Shown: positions 44,741 to 54,295, counted from the first letter of the stretch. The stretch is DNA of 64,000 nucleotides from JBIOHP01 sp044449065 (GCA_044449065.1 JBIOHP010000004.1:1-64000); one strand, 5' to 3'. Notes: a model not told the origin generated them from the letters alone. Translations and numbers: made by a program.

Positions 44741-46249
44741 ATGTCTACAGCAAGAACGATCGGCGAACTCAGGAAATCGGGATATAAGCCGCTGCCCGTA
44801 AAAGATGAAATCCGGAAGAATCTTATCCGAAAAATAAATGAAAAGGAAACGCTCTTCTCCGGAATTATCGGGTATGAGAAGACCGTCGTGCCTTCGCTCA
44901 TTAATGCAATACTTGCCCGGCATGATATCATGCTTCTGGGATTGCGCGGTCAGGCAAAATCGCGCATCGTTCGCTTGCTCCCTACACTTCTTGATGAATA
45001 CATCCCCGTAATGAAGGGGTGTGAAATCAACGACAACCCCTTTAGACCGATTTGTAAATCGTGCGTCGATATTGTGGAACGATGCGGCGATTCAGCGGAG
45101 ATAGAATGGCTGCACCGCGACGCGCGGTTAGGTGAAAAACTTGCAACCCCCGATGTCACAATCGCCGACCTCATCGGCGATATCGATCCGATCAAAGCGG
45201 CGTCGCAACGGTTAAACTATTCCCACGAAGGCGCGATTCACTTCGGGATTATCCCGCGCACCAACCGGGGTATTTTTGCCATCAACGAATTACCAGATTT
45301 GCAACCGCGCATTCAGGTCGGTCTCTTTAATATCATGGAAGAGAAAGATATTCAGATCCGCGGATTCAATGTCCGCATCCCGCTGGATATCATGATCGTG
45401 TTCACGGCTAACCCGGAAGATTACACCAACCGCGGCAACATTATCACGCCGCTGAAGGATCGCATCGATTCACAAATTTTAACCCATTATCCTCGCACCC
45501 TGGATGACGCTATACAGATCACACAACAGGAAGCATGGCTCCAGCGCGATGGCTATAACATGATTATTCCCCGTTACTTCAGGGAGATTATCGAACAGAT
45601 CGCGTTCGAGGCGCGGAAAAGCGAATTCGTGGATCAGAAATCCGGCGTAAGCGCCCGGCTCACTATCAACGCGATGGAAAATCTTATCAGCAACGCCGAA
45701 CGGCGCGCAATCGCAACAGGCGATAAAGTGGTCGTCCCGAGAATTTGCGATCTTTCCCACGTTCTTCCCGCCATGACGGGAAAAATTGAACTGGTTTTTG
45801 AAGGGGAGCAGGAGGGCTCTGCAAAAGTGAGTAAAGCTCTGATAGGGAAAGCCGTCCGCGAGATTTTTAAAAAATACTTTTCTGATCCCCTGCAGCGGAG
45901 GTCTGCACGCACGCAAAATCCCGACAAACTATCCGGCTCCGAATCGGAATATCAAAACATTACCGCCTGGTTCGAAGCGGGGAATAAGATCGACGTCGCT
46001 GATGATTCATCTGTTGACGATTATTATAAGGAATTGAATAAAGTCAAAGGTTTGCGCGAGCTGGTGATGAAACAAATGAAACTCACCGACCGGGACCGGT
46101 ACGAGCTTGCCTCGGCGATGGAATTCGCCCTTGACGGACTTCACCAGTTCTCCAAAATCGCCAAGGACGAGATCGAACATGTTACTTCATACAAGGACCT
46201 CGTGGGCAGCATCTTCACCGGCAAGGATAGAAATGTCGATGAATTTTAA
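44741..46249 (+). CDS. AAA+ ATPase, ChlI/MoxR-like, paired with VWA protein
   Basis: A 502-aa ATPase with the core of magnesium-chelatase subunit I. Its P-loop reads LLGLRGQAKSRI, with Ala where the classic GxGKS has Gly, and this appears to be normal for the subfamily. Other landmarks are LATPDVTIADLIGDIDPIKA, FAINELPDLQPRIQ (Walker B-like, with Asn-Glu), and FTANPEDYTNRGNIITPLKDR (sensor 1 and arginine finger region). A Cys pair CKSC lies near residue 107. The partner gene 25 bp downstream encodes a VWA protein, so the pair probably remodels or loads metal into a target complex. No chlorophyll or cobalamin genes are nearby. Confidence 0.85.
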   Translation: MSTARTIGELRKSGYKPLPVKDEIRKNLIRKINEKETLFSGIIGYEKTVVPSLINAILARHDIMLLGLRGQAKSRIVRLLPTLLDEYIPVMKGCEINDNPFRPICKSCVDIVERCGDSAEIEWLHRDARLGEKLATPDVTIADLIGDIDPIKAASQRLNYSHEGAIHFGIIPRTNRGIFAINELPDLQPRIQVGLFNIMEEKDIQIRGFNVRIPLDIMIVFTANPEDYTNRGNIITPLKDRIDSQILTHYPRTLDDAIQITQQEAWLQRDGYNMIIPRYFREIIEQIAFEARKSEFVDQKSGVSARLTINAMENLISNAERRAIATGDKVVVPRICDLSHVLPAMTGKIELVFEGEQEGSAKVSKALIGKAVREIFKKYFSDPLQRRSARTQNPDKLSGSESEYQNITAWFEAGNKIDVADDSSVDDYYKELNKVKGLRELVMKQMKLTDRDRYELASAMEFALDGLHQFSKIAKDEIEHVTSYKDLVGSIFTGKDRNVDEF

Positions 46250-46273
46250 TTTTTACATTTCATAATTTTTAGT

Positions 46274-47374
46274 ATGCATTACCGATATAGTAAATGGACT
46301 CCTGAATCGATGACGGACGAGCAGCGGCTTGAGGCGATGAAATCCCTCTTCAGCTACCTGCTCATCCAGACAAGCGGCGATGTTGAAGAGGCGCTCGAAT
46401 ACTTGCGCCAGCTTGCCCGCCAGTACGGCATTTCCGATGAAAATCTTTCCATCGATGAGCTGATTGAAAAATTGAAGGCAGAGGGAATCATCGAAGAAGT
46501 CAATGGCACGCTTACCCTCACCACCAAGGGAGTCCAGCAGATCCGAAAGGACGCGTTAAACGAAATCTTTTCTTCACTCAGAAAAGGCGGATTGGGCTAT
46601 CACGAGACGCCCCAAACCGGCAACGGCGTCAACAGGTTGAGCGAGACGAAGAAATGGACATTCGGCGATATGCCGACGAACATCGACCTTACTTCGACGC
46701 TCACGAACGCATTCATCCGCGGCGGTATAGACGATTTTACTTTGAAAGAAGAAGACCTGGAAGTGTACGACTCCGAGCACATGACGTCTTGCGCCACCGT
46801 GCTCATGCTCGATATTTCCCACTCGATGATCCTCTACGGTGAAGACCGCATCACACCCGCCAAGCAGGTCGCCCTTGCCTTATCCGAGCTTATCATGCAA
46901 AAATATCCGAAAGATTATCTTGCCCTTGTCGTCTTTGGCGACGAGGCAAAACTGATGAGCTTAGGCGAGTTGCCGTTTCTGAATGTGGGACCTTATCATA
47001 CGAATACAAAGGCGGGCTTGCAGCTTGCGCGGCAGTTGCTCCGCAAACGCGGCAAGGCAAACAAACAAATATTTATGATCACCGACGGTAAACCCTCGGC
47101 AATATACGACGCCAATCACCGGCTCTATAAAAACTCCATCGGACTCGATCCCCGTATCGTCAATAAAACACTCGATGAAGCGGTCGCATGCCGGCGCGAA
47201 AAAATCGTCATCAGCACGTTCATGGTTGCGCAGGATCCGTATCTCATCAATTTCGTGGAAGAGCTTACCAAGGCAAATCAAGGGCGCGCGTTTTATTCAA
47301 CGCTCGATAACCTTGGCGAGTTCATCTTCGTCGATTACATCCGAAACCGAAGGAAAAAATTCGGGGCAGCGTAA
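46274..47374 (+). CDS. VWA-domain protein, partner of the AAA+ ATPase
   Basis: A 366-aa cytoplasmic protein. The N-terminal part is helical, with LEYLRQLARQYGI and a winged-helix-like KAEGIIEEVNGTLTLTTKG. The C-terminal half is a von Willebrand factor A domain with a complete MIDAS-type metal site: LDISHSM (DxSxS, about residues 178-184), a conserved Thr in NTKAGLQ, and MITDGKPS. ChlD/CoxE-type proteins of this shape work with AAA+ ATPases such as the one encoded just upstream. A small GNRA-type hairpin GCAGC-GTAA-GCTGC spans the stop codon. Confidence 0.88.
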   Translation: MHYRYSKWTPESMTDEQRLEAMKSLFSYLLIQTSGDVEEALEYLRQLARQYGISDENLSIDELIEKLKAEGIIEEVNGTLTLTTKGVQQIRKDALNEIFSSLRKGGLGYHETPQTGNGVNRLSETKKWTFGDMPTNIDLTSTLTNAFIRGGIDDFTLKEEDLEVYDSEHMTSCATVLMLDISHSMILYGEDRITPAKQVALALSELIMQKYPKDYLALVVFGDEAKLMSLGELPFLNVGPYHTNTKAGLQLARQLLRKRGKANKQIFMITDGKPSAIYDANHRLYKNSIGLDPRIVNKTLDEAVACRREKIVISTFMVAQDPYLINFVEELTKANQGRAFYSTLDNLGEFIFVDYIRNRRKKFGAA

Positions 47375-47659
47375 GCTGCTTCCACTCAACTGAGTTACCC
47401 TGCTCCGATTTATCGGGATCAGGGTCTAAATAGAAACACATCCCATCCCAATATCGTTGTGAAAGCATGACCGGGCATTTCGAAAGAATTTCTATAGTTT
47501 TAACCTCATCAAAAGAATTCTTGCCTTACTGCACCTTATCGGCGCGTTCAACAGTGTAAACAGCCACCGGATATTGAGGAGTAAAAACTTTTATTTTCCC
47601 CTCTTGCTACTCCCTTCCCGAAGAAGTACATTTAAAGAGCTTTTATTTTCTGTAATAAG

Positions 47660-50644
47660 ATGTCTTTTGTAAAAACTGTGTCGCTTGTTTGGTCCTGGAT
47701 CGCAACAGCGATTATTATGCTGTCATGCGGCGGCGCGGCATGGGGGCAATCGCGCCCGTTTCCCCAGCATACTCCGTATACAGCGGGAACAATTTTGCCT
47801 GATACGGTTTCCCAATCGGCGCTCGATGATTCCACCCGCGCGTTCTACGACCGGTGGAAAGCGCGCTACCTCAAAACGGGATGCAACCCCGGCGAATATT
47901 ACATCCTGATCGATGAGAACGATACCACCATCTGCGTCTCGGAAGGGCTCGGGTACGGGATGCTCATCGGCGCGCTCATGGCGGGATACGATCCGGACGC
48001 CCGGCAGTACTTCGATGGTCTCTACCGCTGGTCGCGCTCGCACCCGAGCAAAGTCAACCACGACCTGATGGCGTGGCGGCAGCTTACCGGCTGCGTCAGC
48101 TCGTACGACAGCAGCTCCGCCACCGACGGCGATTTGGATATCGCCTACGCACTCCTGCTGGCGCATGAGCAATGGGGAAGCGGCGGGCAAATCAATTACC
48201 TCTATGAAGGATTGAAGATCATTCAAGCCGTCAAGCAGGATGAAATTAATCCCCTGCTGAACTCCGTTAAGTTGGGCGATTGGAGCTACGCCGGCGAGCC
48301 GCTTTATTATTACGGAACGCGCACATCGGATTTTATGATGGATCATTTCCGCATCTACGGGCAGGCGACGGGCGACCCGGTGTGGTCGGCGGTCGTCGAT
48401 ACCTGCTACGCGCTCATCGGGAAAATGCAATCGAACTTCAGTCCCGCCGCCGGGCTGGTGCCGGATTTTATCTGGCGTCTCAATACCTCGCCGGCTCCCG
48501 CTCCGGCAAATTACATCGAATCCCCCTACGACGGTTATTACAATTACAATGCCTGCCGTGATCCGTGGCGCATCGCAACCGATTACCTCGTCTCCGGCGA
48601 TCCGAGAGCGAAAAATGCTGTCCAGAAAATTAATACCTGGATGAAAACGCAGACGGGCGGCGATCCATCGTTGATCCTTTCCGGCTACAAACTGAACGGC
48701 GCGAATATTCCCGGCAACAATTACAGCGACGCATCATTCACCGCTCCGCTGATGGTCGGCGCCATGGTCGATCCCTCCAACCAGCCGTGGTTGAACTCGC
48801 TCTGGTCGTTTGTGCTTTCTTATCCGTTCTCCGCGGGCGGATACTACCAGCACACCCTCACGATGCTTTCGATGATCGTCGCTTCGGGAAACTGGTGGTC
48901 GCCGGATATTCAGCATTCGATTAATTTTTCAGGATACGCGTGGAATGTGAAATCAAGCACCGGCAAGGTTGGTCCCGGTCCCAATTATTTTTCCGATAGC
49001 GCCGCAAACGTCCGCGTCGATTCTGCCGGAAGATTGCACCTTCGTATTACCAGCTCCGGCGGGAATTGGCATTGCGCCGAAGTTTCGCTCGCCCAGCCGC
49101 TGGGATACGGGAGGTATGTATTCCATATCGAATCGCCGGTTGGGACGCTCGATCCAAACGCGGTGCTTGGCTTATTTACCTGGGATGACGCGCCCGCGGA
49201 AAATCACCGGGAGATCGATGTTGAATATTCGCGCTGGAGCGATTCTACCGATGTCACCAACGCGCAGTTTGTCGTTCAACCGTGGCAGCATGGGGGGAAT
49301 CTCACCCGCTGGACTCTCCCCGGCTCACTCGATTCTTCAACGACCGGGTTCACGTGGCGGCAGGATAGCATTTCGTTCCTCACGGTGAAAGGCGGGCAGA
49401 CATTTCCGCCGTACGATTCTGTGGTAACATCGTGGAACTATGCCGGTGCCGATATTCCTCAGCCCGGCAACGAAGCTGCTCATATAAATCTCTGGCTCAC
49501 CGGCGGACTCGCGCCGGCGCGGAACAGCGAAATTGAAATTGTTGTCTCGAAGTTCGAGTTCAATCCCGTGCCACCGCAGTCGGATGCGCCCGTGCTTCTC
49601 TCCCCGGATGATAATGCTATCGTTGCATCGCTGCCCGCCGTGTTCCGGTGGTCGTCTACACAAAATACCGTTCATTATCATCTCCAGATTGCTGCCGACG
49701 CGGGGTTTACAAATCTCATGGTAAACGATTCCACGCTTACGGATTCGACAACCACAACTTCCTCGCTCACGAACCGTTTGTATTATTGGAGAGTGCGTGT
49801 GAAAAATATTGCAGGGGGAATCAGCCGGTGGTCGCCAGTGCGGAAGTTCACCGTAACAGGCGCGAGCCGGTGGCAGCTTGTTTCCGTGCCGCTGCGTGTC
49901 GGGAATGGCGCGGTTACTAACGTATATCCCGGAGCGCTCTCCGCTGCGTATGCGTATAATCCTTCCGTCGGCTATGTTCAATCCGATACGCTCTATCCCG
50001 GCGCCGGGTACTGGCTGAAACTTCCCGCCCATGAAATTTTTAGCGCGGCTGGGGACTCAATCACTGCCGATACAATTCCGGTGGCGAAGGGTTGGAACCT
50101 GATCGGTTCTATCAGCAGCGCAGTTTCTGTCGCTCGCATTGCCTCCGACCCGCCGGGAATGACGGTATCGTCATTCTTCGGTTATCGCAACGGGTACATC
50201 ACCGCTGATTCAATTCTTCCGGCGTATGGATACTGGGTTAAAGCGGGGAGCAAGGGCGGTCTGATATTATCGGTCGCTGCCGCGGCGAATCCGCAAAACC
50301 GGATACGGATTATTCCAACCGACGAGCTTCCTCCCGCTCCTCCGTTGGAACAGAACACATCGTCAAAAAACAGAATACCGGCAGAGTTTGCGTTAGCCCA
50401 AAACTATCCTAACCCGTTTAATCCTGTAACCACCATCCGGTATGCAATTCCCGTTACGGGATTTGTGTCGTTAAAATTCTTCGATATACTCGGAAGAGAA
50501 GTTCAAACACTCGTAAATGAAACGCTGCAGCCGGGCGATTATTCTGCGCAATTCGACGGAACAAATCTGCCCAGCGGCGTGTATTTCTATCGCATCCAGA
50601 TTGGCAATTTTACTGATGTGAAGAAGATACTGTTGATGAAGTGA
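47660..50644 (+). CDS. Secreted multidomain glycoside hydrolase: GH8, GH16-like and sorting domain
   Basis: A 994-aa protein. The signal peptide ends near AAWGQ. Residues about 30-425 are GH8, with the acid Glu in SEGLGYGM, the GH8 signature ATDGDLDIAYALLLAHEQW, and NACRDPWR. Residues about 425-640 resemble GH16, with the catalytic-type motif EIDVE (518-522). An Fn3-like module (about 650-735) and further beta-sandwich sequence follow. The last 90 residues are a type IX sorting domain (ALAQNYPNPFNPVTTIRY … GVYFYRIQIGNF … KKILLMK). It probably cuts beta-glucans or xylans outside the cell. It is a single gene. Confidence 0.88.
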   Translation: MSFVKTVSLVWSWIATAIIMLSCGGAAWGQSRPFPQHTPYTAGTILPDTVSQSALDDSTRAFYDRWKARYLKTGCNPGEYYILIDENDTTICVSEGLGYGMLIGALMAGYDPDARQYFDGLYRWSRSHPSKVNHDLMAWRQLTGCVSSYDSSSATDGDLDIAYALLLAHEQWGSGGQINYLYEGLKIIQAVKQDEINPLLNSVKLGDWSYAGEPLYYYGTRTSDFMMDHFRIYGQATGDPVWSAVVDTCYALIGKMQSNFSPAAGLVPDFIWRLNTSPAPAPANYIESPYDGYYNYNACRDPWRIATDYLVSGDPRAKNAVQKINTWMKTQTGGDPSLILSGYKLNGANIPGNNYSDASFTAPLMVGAMVDPSNQPWLNSLWSFVLSYPFSAGGYYQHTLTMLSMIVASGNWWSPDIQHSINFSGYAWNVKSSTGKVGPGPNYFSDSAANVRVDSAGRLHLRITSSGGNWHCAEVSLAQPLGYGRYVFHIESPVGTLDPNAVLGLFTWDDAPAENHREIDVEYSRWSDSTDVTNAQFVVQPWQHGGNLTRWTLPGSLDSSTTGFTWRQDSISFLTVKGGQTFPPYDSVVTSWNYAGADIPQPGNEAAHINLWLTGGLAPARNSEIEIVVSKFEFNPVPPQSDAPVLLSPDDNAIVASLPAVFRWSSTQNTVHYHLQIAADAGFTNLMVNDSTLTDSTTTTSSLTNRLYYWRVRVKNIAGGISRWSPVRKFTVTGASRWQLVSVPLRVGNGAVTNVYPGALSAAYAYNPSVGYVQSDTLYPGAGYWLKLPAHEIFSAAGDSITADTIPVAKGWNLIGSISSAVSVARIASDPPGMTVSSFFGYRNGYITADSILPAYGYWVKAGSKGGLILSVAAAANPQNRIRIIPTDELPPAPPLEQNTSSKNRIPAEFALAQNYPNPFNPVTTIRYAIPVTGFVSLKFFDILGREVQTLVNETLQPGDYSAQFDGTNLPSGVYFYRIQIGNFTDVKKILLMK

Positions 50645-50795
50645 TTTTTTAATTTGAGGACGGAGGGAAGTTGACAAATTTCCTCCATCAAGATGGTGAT
50701 ACTCGTTTTTTTAATTTATACAATCATCGCAATGATCATCCATTCTTTTGTATTTCACCCAAAATTTCCGCATTTTAGATAATTATAGACAGATT

Positions 50796-51548
50796 ATGCT
50801 TCTCGTCATACCATCAATCGAAATCAAAGGCGGTAAGTGCCTCCAGCGCGTGCGCGGGACCTCCGGCGCCGCGTACAGCGACGACCCCATCGAAACCGCA
50901 AAACTCTGGCGGAAAGAAAATGCCAAAGCATTATATGTTACCGACGTCGACGGCGCGATCGAAGGACGGCTGGTGAATTTTTCGCCGATCAAAAAGATGG
51001 TGGAAACGGTCGACGTCCCGATCATGGTCGGCGGCGGATTGCGGACGCATGATTCGGTGAAGGAAGCGTTCGACGCCGGCGCCTACCGCGTGGTTATCAG
51101 CACGATGTGCGTGGAATATCCCGACCAGGCGAAAGATTGCGTTTCGGAATTCGGCGCGAATAATATCGTTCTCGGAATCGACGCGCGCGACGGCATCGTG
51201 GATATCCGCGGGAGAAACGAAACCAGGGGTCTCACCGCGATAAGTCTTTCCCTCAACGCGAAAGAACTGGGATTCAAACGTCTCATGTATACCGACGTTC
51301 TCCGCGAGGGATCAATGGAGGGTCCCAACATCCCCGCGATTAAAAAACTCGCAGGCGCCACCGCGATGAAAATCACCGTCTCCGGAGGAATCGGCTGTCT
51401 GGACGATCTGATGAAAATCCAGGAGCTTGAACCGCTGGGGGTCGATTCGGTGGTCATCGGCAGGGCGCTCTATGAAAATAAATTTTCGTGCCAGGCAATT
51501 TGGCGCTTCAGCGAAAGCGAAAATTATCCTTATACTGCAAAAGTATGA
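50796..51548 (+). CDS. hisA: HisA-like phosphoribosyl isomerase
   Basis: About 250 aa, a (beta/alpha)8 barrel of the HisA family, which isomerises ProFAR in histidine synthesis. I start it at the ATG at 50796 (MLLVIPSIEIKGGKC), since the longer frame adds residues not seen in the family. The second-half catalytic Asp is present in VLGIDARDG, and the phosphate-binding loops are MVGGGLRTHD and TVSGGIGCLDDL. The first catalytic Asp, expected in IPAIDLxxGKC, is Glu9 here (IPSIEIKGGKC). No other his gene is nearby. A specialised paralogue remains possible. Confidence 0.82.
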   Translation: MLLVIPSIEIKGGKCLQRVRGTSGAAYSDDPIETAKLWRKENAKALYVTDVDGAIEGRLVNFSPIKKMVETVDVPIMVGGGLRTHDSVKEAFDAGAYRVVISTMCVEYPDQAKDCVSEFGANNIVLGIDARDGIVDIRGRNETRGLTAISLSLNAKELGFKRLMYTDVLREGSMEGPNIPAIKKLAGATAMKITVSGGIGCLDDLMKIQELEPLGVDSVVIGRALYENKFSCQAIWRFSESENYPYTAKV

Positions 51549-51602
51549 TATGCATAATCAGATTAATAAGAAGGGGAAGTTCACGACTTACATTGATGTG
51601 AG

Positions 51603-51692
51603 GAGATTGCCCGCCCGAACGACGAAGGCGGGCAGGCTACTCCCGACTCCCGCAAAAAAGACGGCGGGAAAAGCGGTCGGGATCGCAATGAC
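51603..51692. repeat. GAGATTGC…GCAATGAC palindromic repeat element
   Basis: A 90-bp element whose ends are GAGATTGC (51603-51610) and GCAATGAC (51685-51692). It contains two inner stems: GCCCGCC/GGCGGGC (51609-51633) and TCCCGAC…CCCGC against GCGGG…GTCGGGA (51641-51682). It could fold as a three-way structure. Elements bounded by GTCATTGCGA and GCAATCTC are widespread short repeats in many bacterial phyla. It lies in the 168-bp gap between hisA and the PfkB gene. The ribosome-binding site of the latter (GGAG at about 51704) lies just outside. Confidence 0.75.
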
Positions 51693-51716
51693 GTATCACA
51701 TGCGCGGAGCGGTACA

Positions 51717-52640
51717 ATGACTATAACTGTCATCGGACATCTGTGTCTCGACGTTATCAACCATGCGGATGGCACGGAGACCCAGAGCCACGGCGGGATA
51801 TTTTTTTCCCTCGCGGCGCTTGCCAATCTCCTCGGCGATAACGACAAAATTTATCCGGTCTTCGGCGTAGGCAGAGCGGATTATGACGAATTGATGGAAC
51901 GCCTGATACCGTATTCCAACATCGATCCATCGGGAATATATAAATTTAACGGGCCAACCAACCATGTCCATCTTCAGTACACCGGATCGGCGCAGCGCAT
52001 CGAATGTTCGAAGGATATCTCAGAACCCATTCCCCTGAAAAAGATCCGCCCGTACCTCGACAGCAATATGATTCTCATCAATATGATATCAGGATTCGAC
52101 CTGCTGCTCGATACGATGGATGAGATCAGGATGGAAGTCCGCGATGAACATACCCCCATCTATCTCGATGTGCACAGTTTAACCCTCGGCATCAAGGAAG
52201 ATTGCACCCGGTATCACCGCGCTCTCGATACGTGGCGCAGGTGGCTCTTCATGATCCATGGCGCGCAGATGAACGAGGAAGAAGCCGCAATCCTTTCAAG
52301 CGAGCGATTCGAGGAACCCGCGCTTGCCAAACACGCGCTCGCGCTCAACACGCGCGCAATGATCGTCACTAGGGGGCAGAATGGCTGCACGGCATATATC
52401 GATACTCATAAAACCATCAGCAGGCACGATATCAAGGGAATCGATACAGAAAATGCGGTCGATCCCACGGGCTGCGGGGACGTCTTTGCCGCGGCGTATT
52501 GCGCCCACTATCTTTCATCCAAGGATATTCTTGCCTCGGCGGAGTTCGCCAACCGCGTCGCGGCATTTAAAACACAGTTTGCCGGTTCCGAAGATATTGA
52601 TAAATTATCCGCGTTCCGGATTCCGGAACATGTTCAATGA
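51717..52640 (+). CDS. PfkB/ribokinase-family sugar kinase
   Basis: A 307-aa cytoplasmic kinase of the PfkB family, which phosphorylates sugars or nucleosides. The N-terminal motif is TVIGHLCLDVINH, with GGIFFSLAALANLLG (the family GGxxxNxA region, here with Ser). The C-terminal signature is DPTGCGDVFAAAYC, where the final Asp is the catalytic base; the anion-hole residues usually read GAGD and here read GCGD. The substrate is unknown. It sits between a palindromic repeat and the dap genes and may share their transcript, with 40 bp to dapB. Confidence 0.87.
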   Translation: MTITVIGHLCLDVINHADGTETQSHGGIFFSLAALANLLGDNDKIYPVFGVGRADYDELMERLIPYSNIDPSGIYKFNGPTNHVHLQYTGSAQRIECSKDISEPIPLKKIRPYLDSNMILINMISGFDLLLDTMDEIRMEVRDEHTPIYLDVHSLTLGIKEDCTRYHRALDTWRRWLFMIHGAQMNEEEAAILSSERFEEPALAKHALALNTRAMIVTRGQNGCTAYIDTHKTISRHDIKGIDTENAVDPTGCGDVFAAAYCAHYLSSKDILASAEFANRVAAFKTQFAGSEDIDKLSAFRIPEHVQ

Positions 52641-52680
52641 TCCATCGCACTTCTATTAACACCGCAACAGGGAACAATCA

Positions 52681-53397
52681 ATGAACATTGCGATCATAGG
52701 CAACGGCAGGATGGGTGTCGAGATTCAAAAAGCCGCCGCGGAACGGAAAATCACCGTATCGAAGATTTTCACGCTTGAACATAGTGTCAATTCAGATGAA
52801 CTGAAAGGCGTCGATATATGCATCGATTTCTCCTTGCCCGAATCGGTCATAAAAAATATCGAGGTTTCCGCCAAAGCCGGAAAAAATATTGTCGTCGGAA
52901 CAACGGGATGGCACGATAAACTTTCAACCGTGAAAAATATCGTCGATGAACGCCGGATCGGGCTGCTCTATTCATCCAATTTTTCGATCGGGATGAATAT
53001 TTTTTTCCGCATCGTGACCGAAGCCGCAAAATATTTCAACGACCACGAAATGTACGACGCAGCAATCTCGGAGATTCATCACACTGGAAAAAAAGACAGT
53101 CCCAGCGGAACAGCGCTTACCCTGGGCGAACTCATCCTCAAACATCTTCCGCGGAAAAAGAGGATGCTCAGCGATACGAGCCGGGGGGGAATATCGCCGG
53201 AACAACTCCATATTACCTCCACCCGGACGGGAAGCGTCGTCGGAACTCACCGCGTCATCTTCGATTCCGAAGCCGATACCATCGAACTGACACATACCGC
53301 GAAAAACCGTTCCGGATTTGCGTTGGGCGCCCTCCTCGCGGCTGAATGGTTGATAGGCAAACAAGGATTATTCACCATGGAAGATATTTTCAGATAA
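52681..53397 (+). CDS. dapB: 4-hydroxy-tetrahydrodipicolinate reductase
   Basis: Reduces the DapA product with NAD(P)H in the diaminopimelate/lysine pathway. At 238 aa it is on the short side but complete. The nucleotide-binding loop is IIGNGRMG (residues 4-11). The catalytic stretch is EIHHTGKKDSPSGTA (about residues 134-148), with the His-His and Lys of the family. The C-terminal FALGALLAAEWLIGKQG matches. dapA starts 4 bp after its stop, so the two are co-transcribed. Confidence 0.95.
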   Translation: MNIAIIGNGRMGVEIQKAAAERKITVSKIFTLEHSVNSDELKGVDICIDFSLPESVIKNIEVSAKAGKNIVVGTTGWHDKLSTVKNIVDERRIGLLYSSNFSIGMNIFFRIVTEAAKYFNDHEMYDAAISEIHHTGKKDSPSGTALTLGELILKHLPRKKRMLSDTSRGGISPEQLHITSTRTGSVVGTHRVIFDSEADTIELTHTAKNRSGFALGALLAAEWLIGKQGLFTMEDIFR

Positions 53398-53401
53398 CGC
53401 T

Positions 53402-54295
53402 ATGAAACGAACTTTACTTTTTGCCGGCACCGGCACCGCGCTCGTCACTCCCTATAAACGTGACGAAACCATCGATGAAAAGGCATTACGGAAACTTGTG
53501 AATTTCCAGATCGACGGCGGCGTTGAAGCGCTCCTTCCTGCGGGCACCACGGGCGAGGGAGCCACCCTAAATGAAAACGAAACGAGCCGCGTCATTGAAA
53601 TTGTTTGCGAAGAAGCGAACGGCAGAGTGAAAGTGATTGCCGGGGCGGGAAGCAATTCGACTCAAAAAGCCATTGCACAGTCAAAAGCGGCGATCGCGGC
53701 AGGAGCGGATGGAATTCTCTCGGTCGGTCCCTATTACAACAAACCGACGCAGGAAGGATATTTCCGCCACTTCGCGGCAATCGCCGAAAAGATCGACGCG
53801 CCGATTGTCGTGTATAATGTTCCCGGTCGCACCGCAGGCAATATTGAAGCTTCAACGATGCTGAAAATTGCGGAAGAAATTCCAAACGTTTCTGGCACGA
53901 AGGAAGCGTCGGGCAATTTTTCACAAATCATGGAAATTCTCCGCAACAAGCCGCAGGGATTCGGCGTCTGGTCGGGTGATGACGCGATAACGCTTTCCTT
54001 GATCGCACTCGGAGCGGATGGCATCGTATCCGTTGTCTCGAACGAAGCGCCGAAACAATTTTCAACGATGGTGCGGCTCTGCCTGAAAGGCGAATTCACG
54101 AAAGCGCGGAAATTGCATAATCAGTTGCTCCCTCTTATGAATATTAATTTTATTGAATCGAATCCCATCCCGGTAAAAGCCGCAATGGCAATGATGGGAA
54201 TGATTGAAGAAGTGTACCGGCTGCCGATGGTGCCGATTGGAAAACAGAATCGCGAGAAATTGAAATCGATATTGAAAGATTTAGGATTGATATGA
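53402..54295 (+). CDS. dapA: 4-hydroxy-tetrahydrodipicolinate synthase
   Basis: Condenses pyruvate with aspartate semialdehyde. At 297 aa it is a standard (beta/alpha)8 class I aldolase. Marks: GTTGEGATLNENE (about residues 46-58), YYNKPTQEGYFRHF (with the catalytic Tyr), VYNVPGRTAGN, and the Schiff-base Lys in SGTKEASGNF. The stop overlaps the start of dapD by 4 nt (ATGA), so translation is coupled. Confidence 0.96.
   Translation: MKRTLLFAGTGTALVTPYKRDETIDEKALRKLVNFQIDGGVEALLPAGTTGEGATLNENETSRVIEIVCEEANGRVKVIAGAGSNSTQKAIAQSKAAIAAGADGILSVGPYYNKPTQEGYFRHFAAIAEKIDAPIVVYNVPGRTAGNIEASTMLKIAEEIPNVSGTKEASGNFSQIMEILRNKPQGFGVWSGDDAITLSLIALGADGIVSVVSNEAPKQFSTMVRLCLKGEFTKARKLHNQLLPLMNINFIESNPIPVKAAMAMMGMIEEVYRLPMVPIGKQNREKLKSILKDLGLI

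Noticed and set aside
44741..47374. Magnesium chelatase for chlorophyll synthesis
   Set aside because: No ChlH/BchH or other tetrapyrrole gene is nearby, and the ATPase belongs to a variant subfamily with a different P-loop.
47375..47659. Regulatory structure between the VWA and GH8 genes
   Set aside because: A CCCTG…CAGGG hairpin near 47398-47424 is visible, but it has no T-run and no resemblance to a known riboswitch.
47723..48430. Open reading frame of 235 codons on the minus strand opposite the GH8 domain
   Set aside because: The GH8 signature on the plus strand is decisive. The minus-strand product looks like a random high-GC shadow.
50645..50795. Terminator after the GH8-GH16 gene
   Set aside because: An imperfect GGAGGGAA/TTTCCTCC stem is present, but the T-run is about 20 nt further on, so I do not call it.
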